Assembly: GCA_963837715.1 (NCBI GenBank) | Contig: CAWIOF010000002.1 | Span: 186,001 to 250,000 of the forward strand | Reading direction: 5' to 3' | DNA from: JANYLB01 sp963837715 | Lineage (GTDB): Bacteria; Actinomycetota; Acidimicrobiia; IMCC26256; JANYLB01 | DNA length: 64,000 nucleotides | Shown: positions 38,516 through 46,431 of the stretch, one piece after another | How positions within the stretch are numbered: position 1 is the stretch's first letter | Layout: every line of letters starts with the position of its first letter | Position numbers and translations under genes: made by a program | The notes under the pieces: model-generated | Seen by the model: the letters and a program-made list of their open reading frames with translations, nothing else | Database searches by the model: none | What the model was told of the DNA's origin: nothing

Positions 38516-38536
38516 CAGTGCGTTGAACGAGCGTTC
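38516..38536. promoter_or_regulatory. Shared 14-mer plus GAAC-GAGC-GTTC site upstream of P450
   Basis: CAGTGCGTTGAACG at 38516-38529 is identical to the reverse complement of 23440-23453. Overlapping it, GAAC-GAGC-GTTC at 38525-38536 matches the GAAC-N4-GTTC pattern of sites at 17949 and 22621. The P450 ATG is 53 nt downstream. Confidence 0.45.
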
Positions 38537-38588
38537 GCTCGGCGCGGCGACAGTTCGGCGAGGACGGCGGTGGTCAGGTGATGGCGGC

Positions 38589-39779
38589 ATGAGCGATCTC
38601 TACTGGGACCCGTTCGACATCGAGATCGATCTCGAGCCCTACGAGATCTGGCGCCGCATGCGCGACGACGAACCCGTCTACCGGAACGACCGGTTCGACT
38701 TCTGGGCGCTCAGCCGCTTCGACGACGTCGCCGGCGCGCACCGGGACCCGCAGACGTTCAGCTCCGCGCACGGCACCGTGCTCGAGATCATGGGCCCGAA
38801 CCGCATGCGCGGGACGAACATGATGATCTTCGAGGACCCGCCCGATCACACCCAGCTGCGCGTGCTGGTGTCGAAGGCGTTCACGCCAGGGCGCGTGCGC
38901 AAGCTCGAGGAACGCATCCGGGAGCTGTGCGTCGCGTTCCTCGACGCGCAGCAGGGCAACGCGTCGTTCGACTACCTGCAGGACTTCGGCGCGCGCTTGC
39001 CGGCCATGGTGATCGCGTCGCTGTTGGGTGTCCCGCTCGCCGACCAGGAGCAGGTGCGACACCTGATCGACACGACGTTCCACATCGAACCGGGCGTCGG
39101 GATGATCAACGACATCTCTGTGACCGCGATGATGGAGCTCGGCCAGTACCTCGCGGGTCAGCTCGCAGAGCGCCGGATCACGCCCCGCGACGACATGTTC
39201 ACCGATCTCGTGCAGGTCGAGATGGCGCAGGCCGACGGCGAGGTGCGACGCCTCACCGAGGGTGAGGCGATCGGGTTCGCGAGCCTGCTCATCAACGCGG
39301 GCACCGAGACCGTGGCTCGTCTGCTCGGCTGGGCTGCGGTCGTGCTCGCCGAACATCCTGGTCAGCGGGCCGAACTGGTGGCGGACCCTGCGCTCATCCC
39401 GGGCGCGATCGAGGAGCTGCTGCGCTTCCAGGCGCCGTCTCCCGTGCAGGGTCGTTGGACGACGCGCGCGGTCGAGCTCCACGGCGTGACGATCCCTGTC
39501 GATTCCAAGGTGCTCCTCCTGACGGGCTCTGCGGGACGCGACGAACGGAAGTACCCCGAACCTGATCGCTTCGACATCCACCGCCGCTTCGACCACCACG
39601 TGTCGTTCGGGTTCGGCATCCACTTCTGCCTGGGTGCGGCGCTCGCGCGGCTCGAAGGACGCGTCGCGCTGGAGGAGACGTTCAAGCGTCATCCGCAGTG
39701 GGACGTCGACCTCGACCGGGCAGTCCGACTGCACACGAGCACGGTGCGTGGTTGGGCGAAGGTCCCGATCGTCGTCTGA
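38589..39779 (+). CDS. Cytochrome P450
   Basis: An intact 396-residue soluble bacterial P450. It begins MSDLYWDPFDIEIDLEPYEI, has MMIFEDPPDHTQLRVLVSKA (C-helix), LLINAGTETVARLLGW (I-helix oxygen-activation motif), EELLRF (ExxR) and the haem loop VSFGFGIHFCLGAALARLEG with the Cys ligand. It needs a ferredoxin and reductase supplied elsewhere. Neighbours (NIPSNAP and VOC proteins, an SDR/Rieske pair) suggest oxidation of a hydrophobic terpenoid, steroid or aromatic compound. The substrate is unknown. ATG 38589 is the only workable start; an earlier ATG at 38581 stops at once. Confidence 0.94.
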   Translation: MSDLYWDPFDIEIDLEPYEIWRRMRDDEPVYRNDRFDFWALSRFDDVAGAHRDPQTFSSAHGTVLEIMGPNRMRGTNMMIFEDPPDHTQLRVLVSKAFTPGRVRKLEERIRELCVAFLDAQQGNASFDYLQDFGARLPAMVIASLLGVPLADQEQVRHLIDTTFHIEPGVGMINDISVTAMMELGQYLAGQLAERRITPRDDMFTDLVQVEMAQADGEVRRLTEGEAIGFASLLINAGTETVARLLGWAAVVLAEHPGQRAELVADPALIPGAIEELLRFQAPSPVQGRWTTRAVELHGVTIPVDSKVLLLTGSAGRDERKYPEPDRFDIHRRFDHHVSFGFGIHFCLGAALARLEGRVALEETFKRHPQWDVDLDRAVRLHTSTVRGWAKVPIVV

Positions 39780-39800
39780 CCGGATGCGGCGCCGCCCGCG

Positions 39801-40127
39801 CTACCGGATCGGTGAGAAGTCGGTCGGCGCCATGATGCGGTTGTCGATGTGGTGCACGATCGGACCGTCGGCCTCCGACGCGGCGACGACCGCATGCCAC
39901 TCGGGATCGGCCTTGAAGTCGTTCCACGCGCGTTCGCGAGCCGCGAGGTCGGCGTACCCGAGGATGTACCAGAGCTCGTCGGTGCGTCCGCCGATCACGT
40001 TGGTCCAGTAGCCGACGTTGACCATCCCGTGCTGCTCGAACAGCGCGCACGTGTGGTCGCGGAAGCGGGCGAGGAGCGCGCCCATCCGGCCGGGGTGGAC
40101 GGTGTAGATGCGCAGTTCGTGGATCAC
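39801..40127 (-). CDS. NIPSNAP family protein
   Basis: A 108-residue ferredoxin-like barrel protein: VVIHELRIYTVHPGRMGALL, RDHTCALFEQHGMVNVGYWT, DELWYILGYADLAARERAWN and DFKADPEWHAVVAASEAD are all typical of NIPSNAP domains. GTG 40127 follows GAGGAGG at good spacing. The gene is convergent with the P450, with 21 nt between stops, and divergent from the VOC gene. Such proteins usually act as accessory or small-molecule-binding partners in catabolic clusters. Confidence 0.88.
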   Translation of the reverse strand: MIHELRIYTVHPGRMGALLARFRDHTCALFEQHGMVNVGYWTNVIGGRTDELWYILGYADLAARERAWNDFKADPEWHAVVAASEADGPIVHHIDNRIMAPTDFSPIR

Positions 40128-40163
40128 GACGGCCTCCTCGTGGCGGCGCTCGACTCCGGCCTT

Positions 40164-40188
40164 CGAACCTAGTATGAAAACTGGTTCG
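40164..40188. promoter_or_regulatory. CGAACC-N13-GGTTCG inverted repeat around a -10-like TAGTAT
   Basis: Six-base perfect arms flank a 13-nt AT-rich spacer in the divergent gap between the NIPSNAP and VOC genes. The spacer contains TAGTAT (40170-40175). A regulator dimer with wide half-site spacing could bind here, but the arms are short. Confidence 0.35.
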
Positions 40189-40214
40189 GGAACGTCGACG
40201 ACCGGGGGGACCGG

Positions 40215-40994
40215 ATGGAATCGTGGCTCGGGCAGTACTGCATCAACGTGACGGATCTCGACGCCGCGGTCGGCTTCTACGAGGCGCTCGGGCTCGAGTG
40301 CACGAGCCGCACCGAGATCGAACAGGCCCGGGAGGCGATCGTCGAGACACCGGGGGTGGGATCGAAGCTCCAGCTCGCGCAGCAGAAGGACCAGGCCGGC
40401 CCGATCGACATGGGCAGCGCCTTCTGGAAGCTCTACGTGAACACCACCGACATCGCGGCGCGGTACCAGGCCGCGCTCGAGGCCGGCGCCGCGCCGGTGA
40501 TGGAGCCGGCACGGATGGAGCGTTGGCCGGTGACCGTCGGGTTCGTGGCCGACGCCGACGGCTACCAGGTCGAGCTGGTCGAGCGGCATCCATGGCCCGA
40601 CGACGTCACGGCCGACGTGTGGCTGGGCCAGTACTGCATCAACGTGTCGGATCTCGACGCCGCGGTCCGCTTCTACGAGACGCTCGGGCTCGAGTGCACG
40701 AGCCGCACCGAGATCGACCACGCGCGGGAGGCGATCATCGAGTCACCCGGGAAGGGATCGAAGCTCCAGCTCGCGCAGCAGAAGGACCAGGCCGGCCCGA
40801 TCGACATGGGCAGCGCGTTCTGGAAGCTCTACGTGAACACCGACGACGCCGACGGCGCCTACCGGGCGGCGCTCGACGCGGGCCATGCCTCGGTGATGGA
40901 ACCGATGCGGCTCGACCGCTGGCCGGTCACGGTCGGGTTCGTGGCCGACCCCGACGGTTACCAGGTCGAACTCGTGCAGCGGCACTCCGACTGA
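40215..40994 (+). CDS. VOC family protein with two near-identical glyoxalase-fold halves
   Basis: A 259-residue vicinal-oxygen-chelate protein (glyoxalase/bleomycin-resistance/dioxygenase fold). Each half runs WLGQYCINV-DLDAAV-FYE, LGLECTSRTEI, GSKLQLAQQKDQAGPIDMGS, AFWKLYVNT and RWPVTVGFVAD-DGYQVELV. Most VOC proteins pair two diverged domains or dimerise single ones; here the halves are almost the same over about 120 residues, which implies a recent duplication. The usual metal ligands would be the His/Gln/Glu near each strand end (Gln in GQY, Glu in QVELV). It is convergent with the SDR. An isomerase, lyase or dioxygenase function cannot be distinguished. Confidence 0.9.
   Translation: MESWLGQYCINVTDLDAAVGFYEALGLECTSRTEIEQAREAIVETPGVGSKLQLAQQKDQAGPIDMGSAFWKLYVNTTDIAARYQAALEAGAAPVMEPARMERWPVTVGFVADADGYQVELVERHPWPDDVTADVWLGQYCINVSDLDAAVRFYETLGLECTSRTEIDHAREAIIESPGKGSKLQLAQQKDQAGPIDMGSAFWKLYVNTDDADGAYRAALDAGHASVMEPMRLDRWPVTVGFVADPDGYQVELVQRHSD
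40224..40988 (+). repeat. Internal tandem duplication, unit about 396 bp
   Basis: The segment from 40224 repeats from 40620 at a spacing of 396 nt. Long stretches are almost base-identical, for example around AAGCTCCAGCTCGCGCAGCA, while the linker at 40593-40619 is unique. The event stayed in frame and produced the two-domain VOC protein. Confidence 0.88.
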
Positions 40995-41015
40995 CGTCAG
41001 TCCGACGAGCGTGCC

Positions 41016-41841
41016 CTACAACGAGACGAGGAAGTCGACGGCTTCCTTGGCGGGCCCGAAGGATCCGGTCACACCGGAGCTGACGTAGCCCGCGTCGGTG
41101 ATCATCGTGATGCCGTTCACGTAGACCGCGGCGTCGCTGCAGAGGAACGCGAGCGCCAACGCCTGCTCCTGCGGAGTCGACGCCTCGATCCCGGTCTCGT
41201 CGCGGTAGTCGGTCCCGAAGGTGAGCCAGAGGTCGGCGTTGGCGCGCGCGAGCGGGGTGTCGGTCGGCCCGGGGAGGATCGCGTTGATGCGGATCCCTCG
41301 CCGCAACATGCCCATGGCCTCGCCGGCCACGTACGCGCAGACCGCTCGCTTGCTGAAGTTGTACGACGCCTTGCCGGGGTGCGCGTCGATCCATGCCGCG
41401 GCGCTGTCGAAGTCGGGTGTCGCGAGGTACTCCTTGACCTCGAGCGTCGCCTTCCCACCCGAGCCCGGCGGTCGACGAGATGAAGCCGATCGCAGATCCT
41501 CGTGGGAGCAACCCACCGGCGATCGCCCGGTCGATGAGGTGGCGGTGACCGATGAAGTTGATCTTCTCGATCCCCGGAGTGCCGTCGGCCGCACCGGCGC
41601 ACGAGAAGAGTGCATCGATCGGGCCGCCGCACTCGTCGAGCGCGGCGTCGATCCCGTCGCGGTCGCGCAGGTCGAGGTGGATGCCCTTCACGCCCGGCAG
41701 AGTCACCTCGGCGTAGTCCATCACGACGACCTCGCCGCCCAGCTCCTGCACGAGCTCGGCGGTTGCCGCGCCCATGCCGGTCGCGCCGCCCACGACCACC
41801 GCGCGCTTGCCGTCGAAGCGATAGCTCTCGGATCCCGACAT
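41016..41841 (-). CDS. SDR oxidoreductase, 3-alpha-hydroxysteroid dehydrogenase-like, one frameshift
   Basis: About 274 residues with RAVVVGGATGMGAATAELVQ, CAGAADGTPGIEKINFIGHR, catalytic Ser in FISSTAGLGWEG and Tyr/Lys in GKASYNFSKRAVCAYVAG, separated by the long insertion typical of 3-alpha-HSD/carbonyl reductases (VKEYLATPDFDSAAAWIDAH). A +1 shift near 41455 lies in that insertion; removal gives 275 codons. ATG 41841 is chosen. It follows the Rieske oxygenase gene by 46 nt and is probably in the same operon, oxidising the hydroxylated product. Confidence 0.83.
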
Positions 41842-41887
41842 CACAGTCTCCCGGTCTCGTCGTGGCCGACGACGCGCTCGACGCGGA

Positions 41888-42954
41888 CTACGCGAGCTCT
41901 GAGTAGAACTGCTTACACCACTCGCGGTGGTCGAGGATGCCCTTCTCCTGCTTGGTGAGCACCGGCCGCGGGTTGTACGACTTGTTCTCCCAGATCGGGA
42001 TGTCCTGGCTCACACCGGTCAGGAACGAGTCGGCGATCTGCGCCGTCGCCTTCGGTCCGGCGGAGACGGGCGTGGTGAACGTCCACCGGACGTGGACGTT
42101 CTCCTCGTCGATCGGGGTCGTGGAGCTGAGGAACGCGAAGAGTCCCGTGGACCGGAGCACGCCGAGGCCGAGGCCGAAGCTCTCGCGCACGAAGCTGTTG
42201 TCGGCCGTGGCGACTCGCTTGTAGTGACCCTCGATCGTCGCGCCGCCCCACGGGATGTCGGCGGTGCCGTGCACGTACTTGAAGTGCGCGAAGTCGTGGT
42301 TGTTCTCGGCCATCTCCTGCGCAGCACGTGGCGATCCGGTAGTCGCGGATACACGGGCTCGGACCACTCGGGGTCGTCGAACTCGGGGACCACGGGCACG
42401 TCGTAGAACGGATCGCCCTCGGTGAGGTGGTGCCACGCCCAGATGTAGCGGTTGCGCTCGAGTGTCGGGAACGCGCGCACCTTCGCCTGCGACGGGACCT
42501 TCTCGGTCTCGGCGTAGGGGATCTCGGTGCACTTTCCCGACGTGCCGTCGAAGCACCAACCGTGGAACGGGCAGCGCAGACCGTCGCCGTCGACCTTGCC
42601 GCCCATCGCGAAGTTCGCGCCGAGGTGCGGGCAGTACGCGTCGAAGACATGGGCATCGCCCGACTCGGTGCGGAAGACGACGAGGTCGCGTCCGAAGTAC
42701 GAGAGCGGCCGCACCTCGCCGACCGAGACCTCGTCGGCGCGTGCGACGATGAACCAGCCGTTCGGGATCGGGAACGGGAAGCGCCGACCCTGCATCTGGC
42801 GGACGTGGGGGCGCATCGCCGGGTCGAGGACCAGTTCCTTGCTCGCCGGCATCGGCAGGCCCACGAACCCGCGGTCCATCTCGGTGGCCGCCGGACGGGC
42901 CGAACCCTTGATCCCGCTCGCCATCGGTCGGGCCGAATCATCCACGACGGACAT
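41888..42954 (-). CDS. Rieske non-haem iron oxygenase, terminal oxygenase alpha subunit (KshA/CARDO-like), two frameshifts
   Basis: About 354 residues. The Rieske [2Fe-2S] ligands are in VFDAYCPHLGANFAMGG and LRCPFHGWCFDGTSGKC. The mononuclear iron site is in NNHDFAHFKYVHG, with bridging Asp and two His. The C-terminal domain continues VRWTFTTPVSAGPK and REWCKQFYSEL. Single-component alpha subunits of this kind, including 3-ketosteroid 9-alpha-hydroxylase oxygenase and carbazole dioxygenase, need a separate reductase. Two +1 shifts near 42345 and 42320 interrupt the region just before the iron motif. The ATG at 42954 has GAGGGGG upstream. It is divergent from TetR. Confidence 0.87.
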
Positions 42955-42978
42955 GGCATCCCCCTCGCATCGCACACG

Positions 42979-42993
42979 CTCGTTCCGAACGAG
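42979..42993. promoter_or_regulatory. Perfect palindrome CTCGTTC-C-GAACGAG (TetR operator candidate)
   Basis: Seven-base arms around one central base sit 25 nt upstream of the Rieske oxygenase start, in the 141-nt gap shared with the divergent TetR gene. This is the classical position for an autoregulating repressor. AATACG also occurs twice just downstream (42999 and 43014). Confidence 0.6.
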
Positions 42994-43095
42994 TTTCCAA
43001 TACGGTATCAAGAAATACGAATCACGGGCACGGTCCGGGTACGCTCGACCGACCTCGATGCCCGCATTGCCCCACTGCACCACGTCAGGATCTGC

Positions 43096-43840
43096 GTGAC
43101 CGAAGCGCCCCTCCCGGACCAAGTCTCGAGTGGTGGCCGACGCAAGGTCGGCCGGCCGGCGCGGCTCGACCGCGAGATGATCGCGCGTGCCGCGTCGGAG
43201 GTCGGGCTCGACCGGGTCACGATGAAGGCCGTCGCCGAGCAGCTCGGCGTGAGCGTGCCCGGTCTGTACCACCACGTCGAAGGACGCGACGACCTGATGG
43301 CGCTGGCCGCGGAGTACTCGACGGCCCGCATCGCCATCCCGGTCGACCGCGATCAGCACTGGACCGAGTGGCTGCTCGAGTGGGCGCGCTACTCGTACGA
43401 GGCGTTCGTCGAGGAGCCGGAGCTCCTCAACCAGTACCTGCGCGGTTCGATCAGCCTCGAGCGCATGGTGGTGCACCTCGACGCTGTGATCGGCTTCCTC
43501 GAGCGGCACGGGTTCACCCCGGTCGAGGCGCGCGACTGCGTACGCGCTGGTGAGTCAGTGCGCGATCGGCGCCGCGTTCAACACCCTCCGCGATGCTGAT
43601 CGGCGCCGCAACCGCGAGCAGGTCCTGCTCGAGTACCAGCAGGCGTTCGCCGCCCGTCCGCCGGGCGAGCTCGAGCACCTCCGCAAGCTCGCGGGGACGA
43701 TCGCCGATCCTCCGTCGTTCGCCGACGAGATCGTCACGGTGCTCGTGGGCATCGCGGTGCGCCGGGGCGAACCGTGGCAGTCGATCCTCGAGCTCTCCGA
43801 CGACGGGCCCGACGCGGCCGTCATCCCGCTTCATCCCTGA
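43096..43840 (+). CDS. TetR-family transcriptional regulator, one frameshift
   Basis: About 247 residues. The recognition domain is GRPARLDREMIARAASEVGL then DRVTMKAVAEQLGVSVPGLY with HHVEGRDDLMALA, preceded by a basic stretch. The ligand domain includes HWTEWLLEWARYSYEAFVEE and ISLERMVVHLDAVIGFLERH. A +1 shift near 43545 separates the last 95 residues (VSQCAIGAAFNTLRDADRRR onward). GTG 43096 is the preferred start. It is divergent from the Rieske/SDR operon, which it probably represses through the palindrome at 42979. Confidence 0.85.
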
Positions 43841-43854
43841 CGCCCGTGTCAGGG
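43835..43854. promoter_or_regulatory. Hairpin/palindrome CCCTGAC-N6-GTCAGGG at the TetR stop
   Basis: Seven-base perfect arms span the TetR stop codon, 62 nt before the ligase GTG. It may be a terminator-like hairpin without a U-tract, or an operator, since the inner TGACGCCCGTGTCA resembles the site at 21213. Confidence 0.4.
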
Positions 43855-43915
43855 AAGGGCCCGGGGCCGGTAGATTCAGTTCGGGCGAGACTTGGACACG
43901 ACTGGGGGAAGCGCC

Positions 43916-45547
43916 GTGGTTGCTGACGTCTGGATCGGCGAGGAGCAACACTCCCTGCCCGACCTGCTGCGGGCGCGCCTCGAGACCGACCCCGACGGCC
44001 CCTACCTCGACATCTGTGGCACCTCGTTCACCGCCGCCGCGGCGGCGGCGCAGGCAGGGAGCTTCGCGGCCGGGCTCGCGCAGTTGGGGGTGCAGCCCGG
44101 CGACCGGGTCGCGACGCTCACCGAGAACTCACCCGAGGCGATGCTCGCCTGGTGGGGGACCGTCATGTCGGGAGCCATCGGGGCACCGATCAACTCGGCG
44201 TTCAAGGGCGACTACCTCCGCCACCAGTTGGCCGACTCCGGATCGCGCGTGGTCGTCGTGCAGGCCGACCTCCTCGACCGCATCGCGGCGATCGCGTCCG
44301 ACATCGACACACTCGAGCACGTGATCGTCGTGGGTGCGCGCGGGGCCGCGGTTCCCGGCGCGACCGTGCACGCGTGGGACGACCTCCTCGGGCTGGCGCC
44401 GCTCGAGCCGAGCGCCGACATCGGGCCGGGCGACCTCGCGACGATCGTCTACACCGGCGGCACCACCGGCCCGTCGAAGGGCTGCATGCTCAGCCACAAC
44501 TACCACGTCGCCTTGAGCACCCAGATCGCGACGTGTTGGCGTCGCACCGCCGACGACGTGCTCTGGACGCCGTTGCCGCTCTTCCACTTCAACGCGCTGA
44601 CCACCGGCCTCGTCGGCGCGCTCGTCGCCGGCGGTGCGTCGGCGATCTCCGGGAAGTTCTCGGTGTCGGGCTTCTGGCCCGAGATCAACCGGGTCGGTGG
44701 CACCGTCGTCTCGTTGCTGGGGTCGATGGCGTACCTGCTCGCCAACGACGATGCCCGCCCCGACATGCCGAATTCCGGCGCACCCGAGGCGAACACGACG
44801 ATGCGACTGATCGGTGCCGCGCCGATGCCGGTCGAGATCGACCGCAAGCTCCGGGAGCGGTTCGGCGTCGACGTGTTCAGCGGCGCCTACGGCATGACCG
44901 AGGCGAGCCTGCCGTCGTGGACGCCGCTCGGCGTCGAGCAGCGACCGAACGCAGCCGGCGTGATCAACGACGAGTACTTCGACGTGCGGATCTTCGACGA
45001 CGGCGACCGCGAGGTCCCGCGCGGGACCGACGGTGAGATCGTCCTCCGGCCGAAGCGTCCACACGTGATGTTCGAGGGCTACTGGGGCCGGCCCGAGGCG
45101 ACGCTCGCCACGATGCGCAACCTGTGGCTGCACAGCGGCGACATCGGCCGCATCGACGAAGACGGCTACCTCTTCTTCGTCGACCGCAAGGCCGACTACC
45201 TGCGTCGGCGGGGCGAGAACATCTCGAGCTTCGAGGTCGAGGCGATCCTCGTGAAGCACGAGGCGATCGCCGACGTGGTCGTGCACGCGGTGCCGAGCGA
45301 GATCACCGAAGACGACCTCAAGATCACCGCGGTGCTCGTCACCGACGCGACGGTCACCGAGGAGGAGCTGTTCCGGTGGTGCGTGGAGGAGCTCCCGTAC
45401 TTCGCCCTGCCCCGGTACATCGAGTTCCGCAGCGAGCTCCCACGCAGCCCGGTCGGACGGGTGCTCAAGCGCGAGCTGCGCGACGAAGGCGTCACCGACG
45501 CGACATGGGATCTCGACGTCAGCGCCGTCACCTACGAGAAGCGATAG
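43916..45547 (+). CDS. AMP-dependent acyl-CoA synthetase/ligase
   Basis: An intact 543-residue ANL-superfamily enzyme that activates a carboxylate as acyl-AMP and then acyl-CoA. Motifs are IVYTGGTTGPSKGCMLSHNY (A3), LPLFHFNAL, FSGAYGMTEASLPSWT (A5), LWLHSGDIGRIDEDGYLFFV (A7), DRKADYLRRRGENISSFEVE (A8), and the C-terminal catalytic Lys in PRSPVGRVLKREL (A10). GTG 43916 has GGGGGAAG 5 nt upstream. It is followed after 8 nt by a crotonase, so the pair would start degradation of an organic acid. The organisation resembles caiC/crotonobetaine-type ligases; the substrate is unknown. Confidence 0.92.
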   Translation: MVADVWIGEEQHSLPDLLRARLETDPDGPYLDICGTSFTAAAAAAQAGSFAAGLAQLGVQPGDRVATLTENSPEAMLAWWGTVMSGAIGAPINSAFKGDYLRHQLADSGSRVVVVQADLLDRIAAIASDIDTLEHVIVVGARGAAVPGATVHAWDDLLGLAPLEPSADIGPGDLATIVYTGGTTGPSKGCMLSHNYHVALSTQIATCWRRTADDVLWTPLPLFHFNALTTGLVGALVAGGASAISGKFSVSGFWPEINRVGGTVVSLLGSMAYLLANDDARPDMPNSGAPEANTTMRLIGAAPMPVEIDRKLRERFGVDVFSGAYGMTEASLPSWTPLGVEQRPNAAGVINDEYFDVRIFDDGDREVPRGTDGEIVLRPKRPHVMFEGYWGRPEATLATMRNLWLHSGDIGRIDEDGYLFFVDRKADYLRRRGENISSFEVEAILVKHEAIADVVVHAVPSEITEDDLKITAVLVTDATVTEEELFRWCVEELPYFALPRYIEFRSELPRSPVGRVLKRELRDEGVTDATWDLDVSAVTYEKR

Positions 45548-45555
45548 GGAGCCCG

Positions 45556-46368
45556 ATGACCGACTCACCGCGGCCGCCCGACGGCGACTGGCTCGGAACG
45601 CCGTACCTCACATTCGAGCGCGATGGCTCCCTCGCCGTGCTCACCGTCGACCGGCCGCAGGCGCGCAACGCGATGACGCCGGCGATGTACTTCGGCGTGC
45701 GGTACGCGATCGATCGCGTGAACGCGGATGCCGACCTCGTCGGACTCCTGCTCACCGGTACAGGAGACTTCTTCATCCCCGGCGGCGATCTCGCCGGTGG
45801 TGGCGACGACGACTGGGGCTTCCCCAAGCTGCTCGGCATGGACATGGCGCCGTACGAGGCGTTCCGCACGTCGTCGAAGCCGATCGTGTGCGCGGTGAAC
45901 GGCGTCGCCCAGGGGGGTGGGATGATGCTGGCGATGCTCGCCGACGTGACCGTCGCGAGCGAACAGGCCACCTTCCGCGTCCCCGAGCTGTTCCGCGGCA
46001 TCGCCGACACCAACTTCGCCGAGCTGCTCCCGCGCCAGGTCGGCCCCGCCCGAGCCCGCGACCTCTTGCTCACCGGCCGCACCCTCACCGCCGCGGAAGC
46101 CGTCGACTGGGGCCTCGTGGCCCGCGTCGCCCCCCACGACACGTTCCTCGCCGAAGCGCGCGACGCGCTGGCCTGGTGCGCGCGGGCAGCTCCCGAAGCT
46201 CGGCGCGCCGTCAAGCGCGTGATCGAGCTCCAGTACGGCCGCTACGACCGCATGTCGATGGAAGCCAGCTTCACCGCCGACGAAATGGCCGAGGGGTACG
46301 TCGCGTTCAAGGAGCGTCGCAACCCCAACTGGGTCCCCGACGACCTCGACACCGGCGGCCGCCTCTAG
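45556..46368 (+). CDS. Enoyl-CoA hydratase/isomerase family protein
   Basis: A 270-residue crotonase with LAVLTVDRPQARNAMTPAMY, VGLLLTGTGDFFIPGGDLAG (first oxyanion Gly), IVCAVNGVAQGGGMMLAMLA (second), VPELFRGIADTNFAELLPRQ (Glu at the hydratase position) and EAVDWGLVARVAP. The C-terminal helices include VAFKERRNPNWVPDD. ATG 45556 is 8 nt after the ligase stop. A strong bidirectional hairpin follows the gene. Confidence 0.9.
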   Translation: MTDSPRPPDGDWLGTPYLTFERDGSLAVLTVDRPQARNAMTPAMYFGVRYAIDRVNADADLVGLLLTGTGDFFIPGGDLAGGGDDDWGFPKLLGMDMAPYEAFRTSSKPIVCAVNGVAQGGGMMLAMLADVTVASEQATFRVPELFRGIADTNFAELLPRQVGPARARDLLLTGRTLTAAEAVDWGLVARVAPHDTFLAEARDALAWCARAAPEARRAVKRVIELQYGRYDRMSMEASFTADEMAEGYVAFKERRNPNWVPDDLDTGGRL

Positions 46369-46380
46369 CCAACCCACTTC

Positions 46381-46419
46381 GGCGTCAGAAACCCCCACCA
46401 CCGGGGGATTTTTGACGCC
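46381..46419. terminator. Bidirectional hairpin terminator between convergent crotonase genes
   Basis: GGCGTCA (46381-46387) pairs with TGACGCC (46413-46419), and inner AAACCCCC pairs with GGGGGATTT around ACCACC. A T-run follows the G-run on the plus strand and an equivalent run lies on the minus strand. It sits between stops at 46368 and 46432. Confidence 0.8.
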
Positions 46420-46431
46420 AAAGCGTTCTGG

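Noticed and set aside
40990..41001. Palindrome ACTGACGTCAGT
   Set aside because: It overlaps the VOC stop codon between convergent genes, with no promoter for it to control. It is probably chance.
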